Source: Aliamphritea spongicola (GTDB lineage Bacteria > Pseudomonadota > Gammaproteobacteria > Pseudomonadales > Balneatricaceae). Taken from it: DNA of 64,000 bases. The notes below the pieces were generated by a model. That model had not been told where the DNA came from and searched no databases. It worked only from the letters and a program-made list of their open reading frames with translations. Location: the NCBI GenBank assembly GCA_024347235.1, contig AP025283.1:248001-312000 (forward strand), read 5' to 3'. Of the stretch, positions 10,917 to 21,196 are shown piece by piece (the first letter of the stretch is position 1; the number at the start of each line of letters is the position of its first letter). Both the position numbers and the translations under genes were made by a program.

Positions 10917-11430
10917 ATGCTGACAGACTTACATGGCTTATGCCGCTATATGGCCTGGTCTAATCGGGTGTTTTATCAGGCGGTAGCCGGACTTCCTGAA
11001 GGCGAAGTCGAACGGCAAAGGCCCATGCTGTTCGGCAGTATTCTGAACCTGTTGCATCACGTGTATGCCATGGATGTGGTCTGGCAACAGCATATGACCG
11101 ATGGGTCTCATGATTATCAGCAGCGCAATCCTCCGGCCTGTTCTTTTGCTGAACTCAGTCACCTTCAGGCGGAGCTGGATGACTGGTTTGTCGAATATGT
11201 AACCCATTTAAGCCGGGCACAGTCCTGTGAAGTGATTGAGTTTGAGTTTATTGGTGGGGCACCGGGAATATGACCCGGGCGGCAATGATACAGCACGTAG
11301 TGAATCACACATCCTATCACCGGGGACATATTGAAGGGGTGTTCTATCAGTTAGGATTGAACCGCCCACCACAGATATCCCGGTATTTCTGCGGGATAAC
11401 TGCAGTGGGTTCGGTGCGCGCTTAACCTGA
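10917..11430 (+). CDS. DinB-family protein (frameshifted)
   Basis: DinB/YfiT-like four-helix protein with the metal-ligand pattern of the family: HHVYAMDVVW near residue 42 and the paired His of NHTSYHRGHIEG in the C-terminal third. DinB-fold proteins include thiol-dependent transferases; no substrate can be assigned. The frame breaks at about 11270, and a second change near 11375 restores the usual TDIPVFLRD ending with stop at 11428-11430. AGGAGG precedes the start. The 3' end overlaps the convergent ybbP-like gene by a few bases. Confidence 0.75.
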
Positions 11431-13869
11431 TTTGAGCAGGTTATAGCTGTCGGTGAGGCTGAGGTTACCGCGAATCAGGCTGCCTAGTCCGGCAAAAATT
11501 GCCGTGGCAATCAGTGGCAGGCTGAGCCACATCCAGGGATGCAGTGTCACATCCAGCTCAAACACCAGCACATTGATCAGCCCCAGCAACAGTTCGGCAA
11601 TCAGGATTGCGATGGAGCCACAGGTCAGGCCCAGCAGGGTAAATTCCAGCCGGTCCAGTTGCAGGGTTTGTTTTGCTGATGCCCCGAGGGTTTGCAGCAT
11701 TGCCCCTTCATAGCGGCGTTGTGCCAGTTCCTGCTGCAGAATCGTCACCAGCATGATGCCCCCGCTTAGCAGGGTTAACAGCATGATCAGGGTAGCCGCA
11801 GCACTGAGCTTGTCGATGATGCCCTGTGCCCGGACAATCAGCCGGTCGATGTCTATCAGCGTGATCGTGGGGAAGGCCTTAATCAGCGCGTTACTCAGGT
11901 GCTTTTGCTCCGGTTTCAGCTGGAAACTGGTAATCAGGGTTGCAGGTAGCTGATCGAGCATACCCGGGGCAAAAATCAGGTAGAACGTTGGCTGGTAAGA
12001 ATCCCAGTTTACTTCCCGGATACTGGTAACTGTGCCGCTGATGGTCTGGCCGGCAATGCTGAAGCCAACGTCATCTCCCAGCACGATGCCCAGTTCGTCG
12101 GCCAGTTCCGCTTCAATTGAGATGCCTGCTTCTTCACCGTGCCAGTCGCCGCTGAGAATCTTGTTGTGATCCGGCAGCTCTGAACGCCAGGTGAGGTTCA
12201 GTTCCCGTTGCAGCGCATGGTGCTTCTGCTGTTCTTCGCTGAGCACATTGGCGGTTGGTTGCTGATTAATTTCTGTTAACCGGCCCCGCACCATAGGATA
12301 AATATTGGCGTTGATCCGGTTGTCATCCAGCCAGGCGGTGAAGCGCTCACCTTCCCATGGCTGAATATTCAGCACTACGTTATTAGGCGCATCTTTCGGT
12401 AACTGTGCCTGCCACTGATTGAGCAGTTCGTTGCGGGTGAGCAGCAGCACCGCCATGATCGCGAGTAATACAGAAAATACACCGGCCTGCAGTTTGTGCC
12501 AGTGCCGTTGCTGGCGCAGGCGCAGGGTTAACAGGGCGCTTAACCGCAGTTTGTGTTTGGCTGCAGCGGCGCTGAACAGCAGAGCCTTCTGGGCCAGTGA
12601 GCCGGCCAGCCAGCCGAGTATCAGCAGGCCAGTGGTGGCCAGTAACGGCAGGGTAACAGAGCCGATGTAAAGGCTGATGACCAGAATCAGCAATGCTGTA
12701 CAGATCAGATACAGCCACCGGCTGGTGCGCTGGGCCGAGTCTGAGCGGATCATCTGCATGATGGTCACCTTGCCCAGTGGCAGGAGTGTCGGCAGGCCTA
12801 ACGCAAACAGAATGACCAGCGCCAGTAACGGGCTGGTGATGACTGAACTGATGGCCAGCGGAGCCGGATTACGGATAAACTCACTGAGCTGGCTGATCAG
12901 CAGTTCATGCATCAGATAGCCGGTCAGCGCCCCCAGCACGGCTGCAAACAGCCAGCCGGCAAATAACTGCAGGGTGTACAGCCAGCCTAACTGGCGGGGC
13001 GACAGACCCAGGCTGAGCAGCAGCGCACAGCGGTTATGCTGGTCGGCTGCATAGCGCTGTAAGCTGAGCAGAATGGCAACGGCTCCCAGCAGAATGGCCA
13101 TCAGTGCACTGAGTTTCAGGTACTGGTTGGCATTGCCCATGGCATTACCGTCAATCTCCCGTTCTTTACTGGCACTGAAAATTCGCTGATGGGTCGGTAA
13201 CGTCTCCTGCCACTGTGCTTCCAGCGCGTTGATCATGGGTTGCGGGCCGGCAACCATCAGCCGGAATCCGGCCCGGCTGCCGGGTGCCATAATGCCGGTT
13301 GCTTCCAACTGATCGGCACGCATCAGGATTTGCGGGTTAAAACGGGAGAAGCCGCCGCCCTGCACCGGGCTGTCGATCAGTACGTGGCTGATGGTAAATG
13401 CACTGTAGCCCAGATAAATTTTGTCCCCAGCTGTATATTCAGCCGGTCCAGTAATGCCTGCTCAGCCCAGACAGTATTTATATCCGGTGTGGCCGGATGT
13501 TCAGCAGGTTGGGTAGTGATTTTCCCCGCAGCGGGTAAGGCGCATCAACCGCCCGGATGGTGCTGAGGACGTTTTGTTCATCGGTTTCGGCCATGCTGAT
13601 GAACTGGGTCAGGGTAGTGGTTTGCAGGGCCGGATCCAGCGATTCTGTGCGCTGTTTCAGTTCAATCGGACGGCTGCTGCTGAGGATCATATCCGCGCCC
13701 ATCAGTTCCGCCCCTGACGGCTCAGGCTGGAATAGATCCGGTCGCTGGTGGTGGTCAGCAGGGTAACCAGTGAAGTCATGACAAACAGGGCCAGCAGCAG
13801 GGTCAGCCAGTCGCTGCGACGCCACTGACTGCGGAACTGACGCCAGGCAAGGGTACGGATCGGATTCAT
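11422..13869 (-). CDS. ybbP: FtsX-like ABC transporter permease (YbbP-type, frameshifted)
   Basis: Large ABC permease of about 815 residues with two FtsX-type blocks. Helices appear at the N-terminus (LLLALFVMTSLVTLL), in the middle block (LKLSALMAILLGAVAILLSL onward) and at the C-terminus (AATLIMLLTLLSGGIMLVTIL, EFTLLGLTCGSIAILIAEL). Long extracytoplasmic regions lie between them. Such YbbA-YbbP systems are thought to act on envelope lipids or lipoproteins rather than importing solutes. Frame changes fall near 13720 and 13420. The ATG overlaps the stop of the ATPase gene (ATGA), so the two are translationally coupled. Confidence 0.82.
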
Positions 13870-14548
13870 AGGTTCTGCTCAGTTAGCTGGCCGTCGGCAA
13901 GGAGGAACTGACGGTCACAGCGGTTCGCCAGTTGCGGGTCATGGGTAATCAGGATCAGGGTTGAACCACTTTCTTTGCTAACCTCAAATAACAGGGAAAT
14001 GATCTTTTCGCCGGTTTTGGTGTCCAGATTACCGGTGGGCTCATCGGCAAACAGCAGGCTTGGGCGGGTGACAAATGCCCGGGCAATCGCAACCCGCTGA
14101 CGTTCCCCGCCGGACAGTTGCGCCGGCAGGTGATTCATACGGGCACCGAGGCCAACCTGTTCCAGCCAGTGAGCGGCTTGCTGCTGGCTGTCGGCTACCC
14201 CTTGAATATCCAGTGGTAACTGAACATTTTCCAGGGCGGTCAGTTCATTGAGCAGATGAAAGGACTGAAAAACAAAACTGATATTCTCAGCACGCCAGCG
14301 GGCTTTTGCTTCGTTATCCAGCGTGTTTAAATCGGTACCCGCGAGGGAGATGGTACCGGCGCTGGGGGTATCCAGACAGGCTAACAGGCTGAGCAGGGTT
14401 GATTTGCCAGAGCCGGATGCACCGAGAATGGCAACCCGTTCTCCCTGTTTTATTTGTAAATCGAGTGCGTTAAAAGTGTTATCGCACCTTCACTGCTGGT
14501 AAAGGTTTTTGCCAGCTGGCGGGCATCAATCGCAAAAGAGGATGGCAT
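13866..14548 (-). CDS. ybbA: ABC transporter ATP-binding protein (YbbA-type, frameshifted)
   Basis: ATPase partner of the adjacent permease. It has Walker A (GASGSGKST), the Q-loop region (FVFQSFHLLNELTALENV), the signature LSGGERQRVAIARA, Walker B LLFADEPTGNLD and the switch His in LITHD. It belongs to the LolD/MacB/YbbA subgroup by the DEPTGNLD sequence. One base is lost near 14480 after SEGAIT. The start at 14548 is 4 bp from the divergent tesA start, the arrangement also found in E. coli. Confidence 0.85.
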
Positions 14549-14552
14549 CGAC

Positions 14553-15158
14553 ATGAAGTTTTACCGTTTACTGTTTCTGTTAGTCATATTTAGCAGCAGC
14601 GCCAGTGCCAAAACTATGCTGGTACTGGGAGACAGCTTATCTGCTGCTTATGGTATGCAGCAACAGCAGGGCTGGGTGGCCCTGCTGCAAGAGCGTTTAT
14701 CAGAGCATTTTTCGAAGTTGATGTGGTCAATGCCAGTATCAGCGGCGAAACACTCAGCGGCGGACTTACCCGCCTGCCTGCATTGCTGGACAGGCACCAG
14801 CCGGACTACATCGTTCTGGAGCTGGGGGCCAATGACGGTTTACGCGGCGGTAATGTTAAGGTCATTGAAAAACCTCCGTAAACTCATGGCAACAGCCACT
14901 GAAAGCGGTGCCCGGGTGTTATTACTGGGTATTCGTTTGCCGCCTAATTACGGACCACGTTATACCGAAAATTTCTTCAAACTTTATGAACAGGCGGCTA
15001 AGGAATATAAAACCTACCGGGTGCCGTTTCTGTTAGAAAATGTCGCCCTGGACCCGAAAATGATGCAGTCGGACGGTTTACATCCTAACGTCATTGCCCA
15101 GCCGGTATTGCTGGATACGGTCTGGCCGATAATGGAGATTATGCTGCGTAAGCCGTAA
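14553..15158 (+). CDS. tesA: TesA: multifunctional acyl-CoA thioesterase / lysophospholipase / arylesterase (frameshifted middle)
   Basis: Periplasmic SGNH hydrolase that cleaves acyl thioesters and esters. A signal peptide (LLFLLVIFSSSASA) precedes block I VLGDSLSAAYGM with the catalytic Ser. Block III is ELGANDGLRGG and block V DGLHPN carries the catalytic Asp and His. Between about 14712 and 14865 the open frame is shifted: the correct reading (NASISGETLSGGL, RLPALLDRHQPDYIVLELG) lies in the other frame, so several small base losses cancel out. A naive translation therefore has a wrong middle. Divergent from ybbA-ybbP. Confidence 0.88.
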   Translation: MKFYRLLFLLVIFSSSASAKTMLVLGDSLSAAYGMQQQQGWVALLQERLSEHFSKLMWSMPVSAAKHSAADLPACLHCWTGTSRTTSFWSWGPMTVYAAVMLRSLKNLRKLMATATESGARVLLLGIRLPPNYGPRYTENFFKLYEQAAKEYKTYRVPFLLENVALDPKMMQSDGLHPNVIAQPVLLDTVWPIMEIMLRKP

Positions 15159-15188
15159 AAGAAAAGTTAAGAAAGGTTAAGAATGTAT

Positions 15189-15213
15189 CAGCGGTTAACC
15201 GGGTTAACCGCTG
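15189..15213. terminator. Near-perfect 25-bp palindrome between convergent genes
   Basis: CAGCGGTTAACC at 15189-15200 and GGTTAACCGCTG at 15202-15213 are perfect inverted repeats around one G. It lies between the convergent tesA and DUF3482 genes and can form an 11-bp hairpin in RNA from either strand. It lacks a clear T run, so it may be a weak terminator or a protein-binding site. Confidence 0.5.
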
Positions 15214-15253
15214 AAGAAAGGGTTTGCCGGTTTGTATCCGGCAGGACATCCGG

Positions 15254-16626
15254 TTAATCCGGTATTTGCCCGTCGGTAAATAACGGTTCCAGAACCTCCG
15301 CCAGATTGGTGACGTCCTTTTGCCGGCTGAGCCGGTCCAGCGCTTTGTAAATGGGTTTCTGTTGCTGCCCTGACAGCTGTTCCAGCAGTTTGCCTACCTG
15401 AGCATCATCCACACTGAGAGTATCCCGCCGGGCGTGGTTACGCTGATTAAGGCGTTTATAAATGAACAGAAAACGCGCCAGTATGACGTAGGGAAATTGC
15501 GGTTTTTCATCGGGCCTATTCGGGCTTCAAAGCCTCCCAGCGGCAGGCCTTTGAGTTTTTGTTTGGCCAGTTTGTTAGCCCCCAGCCAGGCGGCTGACGA
15601 ACCGATGGCACCACCGCCCAGGGTACCCAGTAACAGAGAACTGCCGGCCACCGTCAGGTCCAGCATGCCACCGGCAGCAGCACCGGCAATGCCGCCTACG
15701 GCAGCCAGTTGCTTACGGTTTAATCCCCAGGCGTACCACTTTTCAGTATCAAACAGGTCATCACTGAGGGTCAGTTCAGTGTTATCCCGCTGTAACTGGT
15801 GATGCCGGTATAGGGTTTGCAGCTCATCGTGGGCTTTCTGTTCCCGCTTGCGCATCCAGCTGTAATAAGCCGCCTGTAAAACCGGCTGCAGAGATTTAGC
15901 CTGTTTTTCGTCCGGCACTTTCTGGCGCTGCTGATATCGAACCAGATCTTCCAGCAGATGAGCCGCCAGTTTACAGCTCTGTAACTGCTGCCGGTGTATT
16001 TCCGCCTGCACGGCACTGACCAGTGAGCTGAGGGACTCAGACCATGGCTGATGCAGGTGAGCAAAGGCCTGTAATAACTCAATATGCTGATTCAGGTCGG
16101 CCTGAACAGCATCAAAGATCCGTACCGTGCGGAAAAACTGTTGCAGGGCCTGCTGCCAGTTGTCGATATAATCCCGGCTGGTGATCGGGTTAATCAGCGC
16201 CATGCTTGGTTGTCCGGTCCAGCGCAGAATTTCCATTTCCGCTTCATATTCAGGGCTGTAAGGGCGTGAGCTGTCCACCACATAGAGAATGGCTGCGCCG
16301 GCCATGATTGGGGCCAGTAACTCGCTTTCGTCGGGGAATTGCTGGCGGCACGCTTCGTCCTGCAGGAAGGCTTTTACCCGCTCACTGCGCTGGTCAGCGC
16401 TGACCGGTTGCTGCTGCAGCCAGGCCAGTACTTTGCGCGGCCGCTGAAAGCCCGGGGTATCGATCAGTTTGTAGTGCGCTTCACCCAAATGGATGTCGAA
16501 ACTCTCCGAGACCTGTGTCGTGCCACTTTGCATGGAGACTGCCACCCGGTCATCCCGGGCCAGTGTGGAGACAACCGATGATTTGCCCTTGTTGGGATGG
16601 CCGACAACGGCGAAAGCCGGAATCAT
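15254..16626 (-). CDS. DUF3482 GTPase-like protein (frameshifted)
   Basis: N-terminal Era-like G domain: P-loop GHPNKGKSSVVS (residues 8-19), switch II DTPGF, and a G4-like region (ALINPITS) that departs from NKxD. The C-terminal half has a DUF3482 helical segment and a glycine-rich hydrophobic stretch (GIAGAAAGGMLDLTVAGSSLLLGTLGGG) that may insert in membrane. The ATG at 16626 overlaps the stop of the DUF2868 gene (ATGA); an in-frame ATG 30 bp earlier is less likely. One frame change near 15500 hides the last 80 residues (ending TDGQIPD). The DUF2868-DUF3482 pairing is well conserved in gammaproteobacteria; function is unknown. Confidence 0.8.
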
Positions 16627-17732
16627 AGTAAACCCTCCGCACGGATCAGTTGCCATTGGGATAACGGTTTACAGAAACGCCGCCACTCATCCAGATAGTG
16701 ATCGCTGACCGGTAGCCAGGTGGCGGTTTCACTGTTCCAGTCCAGTGGCAACAAATAGCCTTTGCCCTGTTGCAGTAAATCCGCCAGCTCGCCCATCGGC
16801 GGCTCCCAGGCTGCGGTAATAATGACCAGTGGCTCCTGTGACGAAAGTGCCTGCTGTTCTGCTTCAAGGCTGCCGCCGGCCCCGCCCTGAAAAGCCTGTG
16901 CCGGTGTGCCCAGCACTTCATACAGTGACGCCTGAAGTGCTGCTGGCATGACATTCCAGTAAAGCAGGTTGTAGGCCGGTAAGGGTAAGTCCGGCGTGGT
17001 GACGGGGGTTAGCTGCGGAGCCTGTGGGGACGGGTTTTTCAGACTGGCCGGTGTGGTATCAGACTGAATCTGCGCCTGATTGTGCATGCGTTGCAGCTGA
17101 AAACGGGCCCAGCCAAGGCTGACGAGCCTGGGCACTACACCGTAGCAAAGCTGTGCCATCAGCAGGAAGGGCCACCAGGCACCGTAGGCAACATCTTCAG
17201 CGGGGGCGACAAGCCGGGAGTCCCGGGTCTGTTCCAGCAAACTTTGCAGTGGCTGCGCGGCTTCCAGAAACCACCAGGGCAGAGCAATACTTTTTAACAC
17301 CGGGAAAATCTGCTCAGCACTGAGCAGGGTGCTGCGCCAGACAAAGTGAATATCGCTGAATAACAGGCTGAAAATCAGTGCCAGACTGCAGGCAATGCTG
17401 AAGCTCAGGGCTAGTTTCTGCGCCAGATAAAACACCTGAAGGGACCAGTCGTCCTGATGCTTACGCTGCAGCAAACGCTGTTGCCAGCCCGGTGGCCAGA
17501 GAGGCAGGTTAATCAGCTGTAACGTCAGAGAGGCCCGCTGTTTCAGTAAAGGCGAAAGGAACAGTAACAACATGGCACATACCGGCCAGGCAACAAACAG
17601 CAGCAACAGATACAGAAGATTCACCCGGCCCAGTGCATCACCGGCCATGATACTGAATGTTGAAAAGGCACCTAACAAAAATACTGTGCCACTGAGAAGG
17701 TAGCTGATACGTGCGTAAGCAGATGTTTGCAC
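16623..17732 (-). CDS. DUF2868 membrane protein
   Basis: Intact 369-residue protein. Helices are predicted at residues 12-30 (LLSGTVFLLGAFSTFSI), 40-63 (LYLLLLFVAWPVCAMLLLFL), 110-130 (LALSFSIACSLALIFSLLF) and near 190-205. The C-terminal half is soluble and contains LVIITAAWEPPMGELADLL, likely a nucleotide-binding-like or regulatory fold partnering the downstream GTPase. It is the first gene of a two-gene minus-strand operon. Confidence 0.8.
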   Translation of the reverse strand: MQTSAYARISYLLSGTVFLLGAFSTFSIMAGDALGRVNLLYLLLLFVAWPVCAMLLLFLSPLLKQRASLTLQLINLPLWPPGWQQRLLQRKHQDDWSLQVFYLAQKLALSFSIACSLALIFSLLFSDIHFVWRSTLLSAEQIFPVLKSIALPWWFLEAAQPLQSLLEQTRDSRLVAPAEDVAYGAWWPFLLMAQLCYGVVPRLVSLGWARFQLQRMHNQAQIQSDTTPASLKNPSPQAPQLTPVTTPDLPLPAYNLLYWNVMPAALQASLYEVLGTPAQAFQGGAGGSLEAEQQALSSQEPLVIITAAWEPPMGELADLLQQGKGYLLPLDWNSETATWLPVSDHYLDEWRRFCKPLSQWQLIRAEGLL

Positions 17733-17910
17733 TCAGATTTATCCCTGCAGAAAAGCTTCATATTACCCCCTTGGCGCAGCTGTGCAAAACTTCCGGGGTG
17801 AAGTACTAAGCTGTTCTGTCTGAGCCTGTTTACGGAAGACGGTTCCCGGTGACTGGCAGAAAAAATCAGGGTTGTTAATGTGCAACAAGAACAATGAAAG
17901 GAAGCATACG

Positions 17911-18546
17911 ATGCAGCAAATACTTGTATACGCCGACAGCCTGAGCTGGGGCATTATTCCGGATACCCGGGGCCGTTTGCCATTTGATCAGCGCTGGCCG
18001 GGTGTCTGTGAAATCGCACTGCGCCAGGCCGGGCAGGATGTCCGGATACTGGAGAACTGTCTGAATGGCCGGCGCACGGTGTGGTCAGATCCGTTTAAGG
18101 ATGGCCGGGATGGCAGTGAAGGGCTGGCACAGGTAATGGAAATACATGCACCGCTGAAAATGGTGGTGCTGATGCTGGGCAACAATGATTTCCAGTGCAC
18201 CCATGATAATAACGCCTGGTTGTCTGCGCAGGGCACGGCAAAGCTGATCGATATTATCCGTCAGGCGCCAATTGAACCGGAGATGCCGGTGCCGGAGATT
18301 CTGGTGATTGCGCCGCCGGCGATTATTCAGCCGAAAGGGGCCATTGCCCATAAGTTTAACGGGGCTGAAAAGCGCTGGCCGGGGCTGACGGAGGCGCTGC
18401 GGGAGGTTGCTGCAGATCGCCGGTGTCATTTTATGGATGCGGGGGCGGTGACGGATGCCAGTAAAGTGGACGGTATTCATCTGGATGCGGATCAGCATCA
18501 TGCTCTTGGGTTGGCGGTTGCGCAGGTCATACAGCCGTTGGTTTGA
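17911..18546 (+). CDS. SGNH/GDSL-family hydrolase with ADSL in block I
   Basis: Intact 211-residue esterase-like protein without signal peptide. Block I is YADSLSWG: the usual Gly before DSL is Ala, while the nucleophile Ser is kept. Block II is LNGRRT, block III GNNDFQ with the oxyanion Asn, and block V DGIHLD with the catalytic Asp/His. The ATG at 17911 follows AAAGGAAG; an upstream in-frame start is possible but lacks this site. Similar proteins are annotated as arylesterases or acyl hydrolases. Divergent from the DUF2868 gene. Confidence 0.82.
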   Translation: MQQILVYADSLSWGIIPDTRGRLPFDQRWPGVCEIALRQAGQDVRILENCLNGRRTVWSDPFKDGRDGSEGLAQVMEIHAPLKMVVLMLGNNDFQCTHDNNAWLSAQGTAKLIDIIRQAPIEPEMPVPEILVIAPPAIIQPKGAIAHKFNGAEKRWPGLTEALREVAADRRCHFMDAGAVTDASKVDGIHLDADQHHALGLAVAQVIQPLV

Positions 18547-18652
18547 ACAGACCTGTTCACAAAACGGGTAGTCAGGGTTTTACAGTGCTTGGGGTTTTCT
18601 GAATGATAGGCTTGATGCGTGCCGCTGATTGAATGATGCCGGAGATGGAATT

Positions 18653-19437
18653 GTGAACAGAAGTATGTGGCTGGGGTTAGCGTTAAGTTGGATGCTGTTG
18701 TCCGCACCGGCGGCGTTCAGCGCTCCTCAAAAGTGGTGTTTGGGGTGTTGGGGTTTGATTTTCCACCTTTTCAGACACTGGTGAATGGCACACCGAACGG
18801 ACCTGATTTCGATATTGTCAGAGAAGTGTTTGCACGGATGCCCGGCTATGAACTGGACATTCGGGTGATGCCGCTGAAACGGGTACAGCATGATATTCAG
18901 AGTGGCGGGATCGATATTACGACGCTGTATAAAAGCCCTGCCCGCCTGAGTCAGCTATTGTTTCCGGACCAGCCTATTCGCTGGAGTATCTATAAGCTCG
19001 TTGTGCCGGCGGGTAAGAGGTTTGAGTTTAATGGCATTGAAGACCTGCACGGCCGTTCACTGGGCAAGCTGGAAAGTAATGTAATCAGTCAGGCATTTGA
19101 TACCGCTGCCGGCAATAAAGACTTTGAGTTGTATGAGCTGAAGTCCTTTAAAGTCATGCTGAATATGCTCAATCTGGAGCGGCTCGAAGCGATTGTCGGG
19201 CATGCTCAGATTATTGATTATGTGGCACTGACGATGGATCTGCAGGGTCGTATAGAGTTTCTGGATAAACCGGTGAGGCCTGCCAAGGAATTCCACATTG
19301 TTGTCTCGCCTCAGGCGCAGATCAGTGATCCTGAAGCATTGCGGCAGGCCATTTCAATCAGCCTTAAGAGTATGCTTGATGATGGCACGTTTGATGCCAT
19401 TTATGACTCATACGGGCTGGTGTTTGAAAGGAACTGA
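18653..19437 (+). CDS. Periplasmic solute-binding-like protein, SBP_bac_3 type (frameshifted in signal region)
   Basis: About 260 residues. The likely start is GTG at 18653, which gives a good signal peptide (MWLGLALSWMLLSAPAAFS); one lost base near 18738 then shifts the frame to VVFGVLGFDFPPFQTL. The mature part follows the type II binding fold (GPDFDIVREVFARM, DIRVMPLKRVQHDIQSGGIDITTLYKSPAR, LGKLESN). No ABC permease is adjacent, so it may be an orphan binding protein or a sensor component. GGAG at 18641-18644 supports the start. Confidence 0.7.
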
Positions 19438-19511
19438 AGAAAACCCGACAGCCTCCACGACACGGATCAGATGGCGAAGAACAGTCAGGTTTTGGGGGCT
19501 TGTCGGAGGGT

Positions 19512-19853
19512 TTAGCACTCCGTATTGTAAATATCGTCTATTTCATCGGTGACACGGTCCAGCGCATCGACGTAGGCGACAGCATCTTCCCGTTCCCAGG
19601 CGCGTTCCATTTTACCGGCTGCCCGTAGCAGAATCCGGTTGTTTTCGGTCTCGGCAACCAAGTACACCGCTTCCACGACTTCCGCCAGAAATTCATCTTC
19701 TGCCCGGGTAAAGCCGACGCTGGCATCAACGTCGTCGGCCAGCTGTGATACATCGTAGCGCATGTCATTCAGGTCCCGGCAGGACAGTTCAGCGTAACTG
19801 GCGGTACTCAGGGTCAGCAGTCCGGCAAATCCAAGCAGTTTAATCAGGTGCAT
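19512..19853 (-). CDS. Small exported protein of unknown function
   Basis: About 113 residues with a signal peptide (IKLLGFAGLLTLSTASYA). The mature part is acidic and helical with two Cys, one early (LSCRDL) and one at the very end (YNTEC), able to form a disulfide. The ATG at 19853 is preferred to the upstream start at 19868 because it places the charged residues directly before the hydrophobic core. No recognised family. Confidence 0.6.
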   Translation of the reverse strand: MHLIKLLGFAGLLTLSTASYAELSCRDLNDMRYDVSQLADDVDASVGFTRAEDEFLAEVVEAVYLVAETENNRILLRAAGKMERAWEREDAVAYVDALDRVTDEIDDIYNTEC

Positions 19854-20057
19854 ATCAGAAACTCTCAACGTAACAAATGGCTGGGTGCAGCGCGGGATGC
19901 GTCTGCATGAATGGCGCTAAGATAGCAAGAAGCGGGGAAATTATGTGTAAGCCTTTGTAAGGCTGTGTATGCATAAAAGGCGCAGCTCAGAGAGCCGCGC
20001 CAAGGGAAAGGGCGTGTGGTCACGCCTTACTGGGAAGAGTCCTGTGTGCGGAACAGA

Positions 20058-20792
20058 TTAACCGGCAACCCACTGTTCCAGTTCATCGGCGCCGCCAATG
20101 TGTTCACCGTCGATAAAGATCTGCGGTGCAGTGCCCCGGCCGGTAATCGCCGCCAGTGAGCTGTAAGAAATTCCCTTACTGCCCAACTCGATTTCTTCGT
20201 ATGGCAGACCCTGAGTGGTCAGCAACGCTTTAGCGCGGACACAGTGCGGGCAACCGGCTTTGGTCAGGATGCTGACCCGCTTAGGCTGTTCTGCATTGGC
20301 GTTCAGGTAATGCAGCATGGTGTCAGCATCGGATACCTGGAACGGGTCGCCCGGTACATCCGGCTCGATAAACTGCTTCTCGATCACGCCGTCGACAACC
20401 AGCATGGAGTAGCGCCAGCTGCGGTCACCGAAGCCCAGATCATTTTTGCTGACCAGCATATCCATGCCGCGGCTGAAATCACCGTTACCGTCAGGAATGA
20501 AGGTGATATTTGCAGCGTCCTGGTCTGCCTGCCATGCGTTCATAACGAAGGTATCGTTGACAGACAAACAGATGATGCTGTCGACGCCTTCTTTCGCGAA
20601 AACCCCGGCCAGTTCGTTGTAACGTGGCAGGTGGGTTGAAGAACAGGTCGGTGTGAATGCACCCGGTAAAGCGAATAAAACAACTTTCTTACCGGCAAAC
20701 AGATCATCAGTAGTGATGTTCTTCCACTGGTTATCCTGCTGGGTGTGGAATGTAACCTGTGGGACTTTCTGACCTTCGCGGTTGTTCAGCAT
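20058..20792 (-). CDS. Hybrid peroxiredoxin 5 - glutaredoxin (glutathione-dependent peroxidase)
   Basis: Intact fusion of 244 residues. Residues 1-160 are a Prx5 domain with the peroxidatic Cys in PGAFTPTCSSTHLPRY. Residues 170-244 are a glutaredoxin with CPHC active site, followed by the cis-Pro loop TAPQIF and GGADEL. Known members reduce H2O2 and alkyl hydroperoxides with glutathione, the glutaredoxin domain recycling the peroxiredoxin on the same chain. AGGAGAA-like sequence precedes the ATG. OxyR control is common for this family, but no clear OxyR site was found upstream. Confidence 0.92.
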   Translation of the reverse strand: MLNNREGQKVPQVTFHTQQDNQWKNITTDDLFAGKKVVLFALPGAFTPTCSSTHLPRYNELAGVFAKEGVDSIICLSVNDTFVMNAWQADQDAANITFIPDGNGDFSRGMDMLVSKNDLGFGDRSWRYSMLVVDGVIEKQFIEPDVPGDPFQVSDADTMLHYLNANAEQPKRVSILTKAGCPHCVRAKALLTTQGLPYEEIELGSKGISYSSLAAITGRGTAPQIFIDGEHIGGADELEQWVAG

Positions 20793-21196
20793 TGTGTGTT
20801 TCTCCTGAAAACTTGTTTAAGAGCCTGCTTAGGAACTCTTACTAAAAACGTTGTAAGTGTTTGGGCTTCCCTGTGAAGCGATGAAGCTATAGTGCCGCAG
20901 CGCTATAAATAATAGAAATTAATTAAATCTAAAAGTTTAATAGTTTTTGTCTAAATTAAATCTATTAATACTTAAGTCTTAATAGTCAGAAAGAATCACC
21001 ACGTGCTCCGTACCCGGGCAACAACGCCTGCAGGACAAATGTTGTCGTAATCCGGCACATGGCCGCTGGCGGATACCCTGATAATTGCCGGTCACAATAA
21101 TAATTAGCCTGTGTGCAGATGCGTCTTTCCTGAAACCGGATCATGCCAAAGCATCGTAATACAGGCTCAGTAGCAGGCGAGAGCTGCGGAGTTCTT
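20793..21196. promoter_or_regulatory. Divergent intergenic region between peroxiredoxin and sdaA
   Basis: 404 bp without a gene. The segment 20898-20985 is strongly AT-rich with repeated TTAAT/ATTAA words and is the likely promoter zone for both genes. I looked for OxyR (ATAG-N7-CTAT spacing), for a glycine riboswitch before sdaA and for tRNA, and saw none that fits. Confidence 0.4.

Noticed and set aside
14710..14865. Novel middle domain in TesA
   Set aside because: The odd translation is only a shifted frame; another frame gives the expected TesA sequence there.
15160..15185. Two GTTAAG words as a regulator operator
   Set aside because: They are 10 bp apart, lie between convergent gene ends and have no promoter to control.
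20890..20985. OxyR site before the peroxiredoxin gene
   Set aside because: ATAG and CTAT words occur but with spacings of 10 and 5 bp instead of 7, so the required pattern is absent.
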